A stretch of DNA of 8,418 bases from CAYZFD01 sp964477735 (GTDB lineage: Bacteria; Bacteroidota; Bacteroidia; Flavobacteriales; Flavobacteriaceae), in contig CAYZFD010000054.1 of assembly GCA_964477735.1 (NCBI GenBank), positions 1-8,418 on the forward strand. Reading direction: 5' to 3'. A program made the position numbers and the translations under genes. Below are positions 6,110-8,418 of this stretch, piece after piece. How positions within the stretch are numbered: position 1 is the first letter of the stretch; each line of letters starts with the position of its first letter. The notes below the pieces were generated by a model that made no database searches, was not told the origin of the DNA, and saw nothing but the letters and a program-made list of their open reading frames with translations.

Positions 6110-7225
6110 ATGAAAAAATTCTTGTTTTTAGTTGCTACAATCTTGCTCATTGCAGCTTGTTCACAACCAAGTACCTATACCGTAAACGCTACTGTTGATA
6201 TGGAAGACGGCAAAAAAGTCTATCTTATTCGTGTAGGTGAAGGAAACCGTCCCGAACCCATTGATACCATTGATGTAGTTAACGGAGCCTTTAGTTTTTC
6301 AGATTCGATTGTAGTTCCCGAAATGCATTATTTATTTTTCGAAGATGCCAGAGGCAACCTGCCTGTAGTTTTAGAGCCTGGAACCATCCAAATTACGGCC
6401 TATAAAGACAGCTTGAGGGCTTCAACTGTTAAAGGAACGTCTAACAACAAAGATTTTGCTGATTACATTTCAGAAACCAAGCAAATGGGGGCGGATTTAA
6501 ACAAAATTCAGCTTGAAATGCGTACGGCTACCATGAATAGAGATTCATTATTGGTGGAAGATTTGCGTTTACAATTTGATGAGATGTTGGCCAATCTCAC
6601 TGCCTATGAAATGGAATTCATGAAGTTGAGAACAGGCTCCTATATTTCAGCCCTAATTCTTGAGCGCATGCTTATGGGGAATAGTTTAGAAACTGAGGAA
6701 GCTAAACCCATTTTTGAAGGCTTTTCTAAGGAGGTGAAAACAACCCAATCTGGAAAAAATATTTTCAATAAATTGTATCCAGAAGCGGTCGAAAAAACCG
6801 AACCCACCGCTGAAATTGCTCCTGACTTTACGGCGCCAACACCCGAAGGTGGAAGGTTAAACCTCATGGAGGTGGCCTCAAAATCTAAGGTAACCATGAT
6901 TGATTTTTGGGCATCTTGGTGCAGTCCTTGCAGGGTTGAAAGTCCACGATTGGTGCGACTCTATGAGCGTTTTCACGACAAAGGACTCGAAATTGTTGGG
7001 GTTTCTTTGGATAAAGATTTGGAAAAATGGACACAAGCTATTTTGGATGATAAATTAAACTGGAACCATGTCTCTAATCTTAAATACTGGCAAGATCCCG
7101 TGGCGGAGCTTTATGGCGTTCGCGCCATTCCCAGTGCGTTTCTCATTGACAATCAAGGAAATATTCTTGCTAAAGACCTTAGGGGTGAAGACCTTGAATC
7201 TAAGCTAGAAAGCTTATTGTTATAA
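6110..7225 (+). CDS. TlpA-like thiol-disulfide oxidoreductase lipoprotein with DUF4369-like N-terminus
   Basis: Predicted lipoprotein of 371 residues: signal peptide MKKFLFLVATILLIAAC with lipobox IAAC and lipidated Cys17. The next residues (SQPSTYTV) lack an acidic cluster of the kind that sends lipoproteins to the cell surface, so it probably faces the periplasm. Residues 22-110 look like a beta-rich DUF4369 domain (VYLIRVGEGN, VVNGAFSFSDS, VVLEPGTIQI). A helical segment (about 111-225) links it to a TlpA/ResA-type thioredoxin domain (235-371) with APDF, IDFWASWCSPC (Cys271, Cys274), VGVSLDKD and the cis-proline loop AIPSAFLID (Pro341). All residues for disulfide reduction or exchange are kept, fitting a role in periplasmic thiol reduction such as cytochrome c maturation; the client is unknown. 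The ATG at 6110 was chosen because the in-frame TTG at 6068 overlaps the -7 box and would spoil the signal peptide. It converges on the rhomboid gene with an 18-bp gap. Confidence 0.9.
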   Translation: MKKFLFLVATILLIAACSQPSTYTVNATVDMEDGKKVYLIRVGEGNRPEPIDTIDVVNGAFSFSDSIVVPEMHYLFFEDARGNLPVVLEPGTIQITAYKDSLRASTVKGTSNNKDFADYISETKQMGADLNKIQLEMRTATMNRDSLLVEDLRLQFDEMLANLTAYEMEFMKLRTGSYISALILERMLMGNSLETEEAKPIFEGFSKEVKTTQSGKNIFNKLYPEAVEKTEPTAEIAPDFTAPTPEGGRLNLMEVASKSKVTMIDFWASWCSPCRVESPRLVRLYERFHDKGLEIVGVSLDKDLEKWTQAILDDKLNWNHVSNLKYWQDPVAELYGVRAIPSAFLIDNQGNILAKDLRGEDLESKLESLLL

Positions 7226-7243
7226 CCTTACTAAAAAATGGTT

Positions 7244-7891
7244 CTAAATCTTTTTTGGTGGCTTGATAAACATCAATAAAATTGGAACCCCCAGCAGACT
7301 TAAAATTTTCCAGGCTTCCCAAATTAATGAAGGCACTAGCAATATCGTTATGAGCAAACCTGCGATTGCGCCCCCTAAATGCGCAGCATGACCAATATTT
7401 CCCCATTGGTTCTTCATCCCATATACAGCATAAAACAAATAAAGCATCCCAAATATATAAGCTGGAAGTGGTATGGGTAAAAAAAGCAACATTAACTTCA
7501 TGTCTGGATATAAAATAATAGAGGCATAAACCACTCCAGTAACTGCCCCGCTAGCGCCAACGGCACTATAGTTTTTTTCTTGATAACGATAACGGTAGGT
7601 CCACCAATTTCCCGCAAATAAACTTCCAAAATAGATGAGCACAAAATAAAGTCCACCTAAAGTATAAATGACACTATTGGCAAAAACCACAAGGGTGAAC
7701 ATATTAAAAACCAAATGTTGCCAATCGACATGCAAAAATCCCGAAGACCAAAAGCGAATGCGCTCGCCATTTTTAATCGCCTGTAAGATAAATTTATAAC
7801 GGTCAAAAAAAACAGGATCCTTAAATCCCTTGTAAGAAACGGCGACTGTGATGAGCAACAGAACTAGGGTAATGCTGTGAATTTGATCCAA
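7244..7891 (-). CDS. Rhomboid family intramembrane serine protease
   Basis: A polytopic inner-membrane protease of 215 residues that cleaves transmembrane substrates within the bilayer. Visible features are the N-terminal hydrophobic segment (7-20), the HLVFN motif (His59, Asn63; HxxxN oxyanion-hole signature) at the start of TM2, the catalytic GASG (Ser114), and AHLGG with the catalytic His171 followed by a small-residue TM6 (GGAIAGLLITILLV). The Ser-His dyad is complete, so it is predicted active. There is no extra cytoplasmic domain, and the C-terminus ends in a basic PPKKI tail. No ATG is available upstream of the hydrophobic segment; the start is TTG at 7891, 20 bp downstream of a good -7 box. 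It diverges from the acyltransferase gene. Substrate unknown. Confidence 0.92.
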   Translation of the reverse strand: MDQIHSITLVLLLITVAVSYKGFKDPVFFDRYKFILQAIKNGERIRFWSSGFLHVDWQHLVFNMFTLVVFANSVIYTLGGLYFVLIYFGSLFAGNWWTYRYRYQEKNYSAVGASGAVTGVVYASIILYPDMKLMLLFLPIPLPAYIFGMLYLFYAVYGMKNQWGNIGHAAHLGGAIAGLLITILLVPSLIWEAWKILSLLGVPILLMFIKPPKKI

Positions 7892-7910
7892 TTTATCAAG
7901 GATTAGATTG

Positions 7911-7918
7911 CAAAGATA
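7911..7918 (-). promoter_or_regulatory. -7 box (TATCTTTG) of the rhomboid promoter
   Basis: Exact TAnnTTTG match on the minus strand. Transcription would start near 7906, leaving about 15 nt before the TTG at 7891. The -33 element is not clear. It also supports the TTG start, because little leader remains upstream. Confidence 0.55.
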
Positions 7919-7924
7919 AAAACA

Positions 7925-7945
7925 CTTTAAAACAGATTGTTAAAG
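7925..7945. repeat. Short dyad between divergent rhomboid and acyltransferase promoters
   Basis: CTTTAA (7925-7930) and TTAAAG (7940-7945) form a 6-bp inverted repeat with a 9-nt spacer, just upstream of the rhomboid -7 box and about 18 bp from the acyltransferase -7 box. Its position between two divergent promoters would suit a shared regulator, but the arms are short and AT-rich, so it may be chance. Confidence 0.25.
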
Positions 7946-7962
7946 ATAAGCACACAAATCAG

Positions 7963-7970
7963 TATTTTTG
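7963..7970 (+). promoter_or_regulatory. -7 box (TATTTTTG) of the acyltransferase promoter
   Basis: Exact TAnnTTTG match. A possible -33 ATTG lies at 7936-7939 with a wide spacing of 23 nt. Transcription near 7975 would leave about 11 nt before the TTG at 7986, and excludes the in-frame TTG at 7968 that overlaps the box. Confidence 0.55.
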
Positions 7971-7985
7971 CAGAAACATTCTCTT

Positions 7986-8418
7986 TTGCAACGCATCGCT
8001 TTTTACCTCATTTACCCATTTCTGTTTTTGCTATCGCTCTTGCCTTTTTGGTGGCTATACAAGATTTCAGATGTTATATACCTGATTGTTTATAAACTTT
8101 TGGGCTATAGACTTAAGTTGGTGAGAGAAAACCTCAAACTGGCTAATATTGGAAAAAATGAGCAAGAACGTTTGAAAATCGAAAAGGCTTTCTACCAACA
8201 TTTTTGCGATTTATTTATTGAAATGATTAAGTCTATTACCTTATCTGACCGAGGTGTACAAAAACATTTCAAAGTTTATAATGCTGAAATTCTTCAAGAA
8301 TATTACGACAAACAAAAAAGCGTGCTCTTCATGTGTGGGCACTATGCTAGTTATGAGTGGTTACTCTCCATTTGTTTTCACATGCCTCACACAGGATTTG
8401 GAATTTATACCCGCCTTT
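7986..8418 (+). CDS. LpxL/HtrB-like lysophospholipid (lipid A) acyltransferase, N-terminal part
   Basis: The first 144 codons of a membrane-bound acyltransferase, cut by the window end. Family members add secondary acyl chains to lipid A, or acylate related lipids, at the inner face of the cytoplasmic membrane using acyl-ACP. The N-terminus is hydrophobic (residues 4-40, IAFYLIYPFLFLLSLLPF then WWLYKISDVIYLIVYKLLGY), followed by the charged YRLKLVRENLKLA segment typical of the family, FYQHFCDLFIEMIKS, and the catalytic HX4E motif in GHYASYEW (His119, Glu124). No ATG or GTG fits the beginning; TTG at 7986 (LQRIAFYLIYPF) matches the position of family starts and follows a -7 box. About half the protein is missing on the right. 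Whether the substrate is lipid A or another lipid cannot be told. Confidence 0.88.
   Translation, partial: MQRIAFYLIYPFLFLLSLLPFWWLYKISDVIYLIVYKLLGYRLKLVRENLKLANIGKNEQERLKIEKAFYQHFCDLFIEMIKSITLSDRGVQKHFKVYNAEILQEYYDKQKSVLFMCGHYASYEWLLSICFHMPHTGFGIYTRL

Noticed and set aside
7226..7243. Terminator between the convergent TlpA-like and rhomboid genes.
   Set aside because: Only a 4-bp AACC/GGTT stem is possible in the 18-bp gap, so no hairpin can be supported.

Overview
The window is a stretch of chromosomal, mostly housekeeping sequence from a member of the Bacteroidota, most likely class Flavobacteriia. Three things point there. The gene starts are preceded by TAnnTTTG boxes, the -7 element typical of this phylum, with no clear Shine-Dalgarno sequences. 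The MutS2 has the DEFGTGSDPELGG Walker B variant and lacks an Smr domain. The proteins (TlpA-like thioredoxin lipoprotein with a DUF4369-like N-terminus, small rhomboid, LpxL-type acyltransferase with HYASYE) look like flavobacterial versions. The genus cannot be fixed from sequence alone.

Layout, left to right. (1) Positions 1-200, minus strand: the wreck of a tyrosine recombinase. Its first ~37 codons are joined almost directly to the catalytic C-terminus, with a one-base frameshift; the middle is gone. (2) 245-925, minus: uracil-DNA glycosylase (ung) with a candidate intrinsic terminator. (3) 963-3523, plus: mutS2 and a DCC-family (DUF393) thiol-disulfide protein whose start codon overlaps the mutS2 stop (ATGA). 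ung and mutS2 diverge from a 37-bp gap with face-to-face -7 boxes. (4) 3534-5912, minus: aroC (chorismate synthase) followed after 9 bp by a glutamate/aspartate-type Na+ symporter, probably one operon. (5) 6110-7225, plus: a lipid-anchored thiol-disulfide oxidoreductase, divergent from aroC; its promoter is framed by a perfect 10-bp inverted repeat. (6) 7244-7891, minus: rhomboid intramembrane protease. (7) 7986 to the right edge, plus: start of an LpxL/HtrB-like acyltransferase, cut by the window end.

Functionally the genes fall into DNA maintenance (ung, mutS2), aromatic amino acid synthesis with amino acid uptake (aroC, symporter), and envelope or redox biology (DCC protein, TlpA-like lipoprotein, rhomboid, acyltransferase). 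I see no defence system, CRISPR array, tRNA, rRNA or intact mobile element. The most distinctive observations are the doubly broken recombinase, the symmetrical promoter architectures, and the use of TTG as the best-supported start codon in three of eight genes. I found no convincing undescribed multi-gene system.
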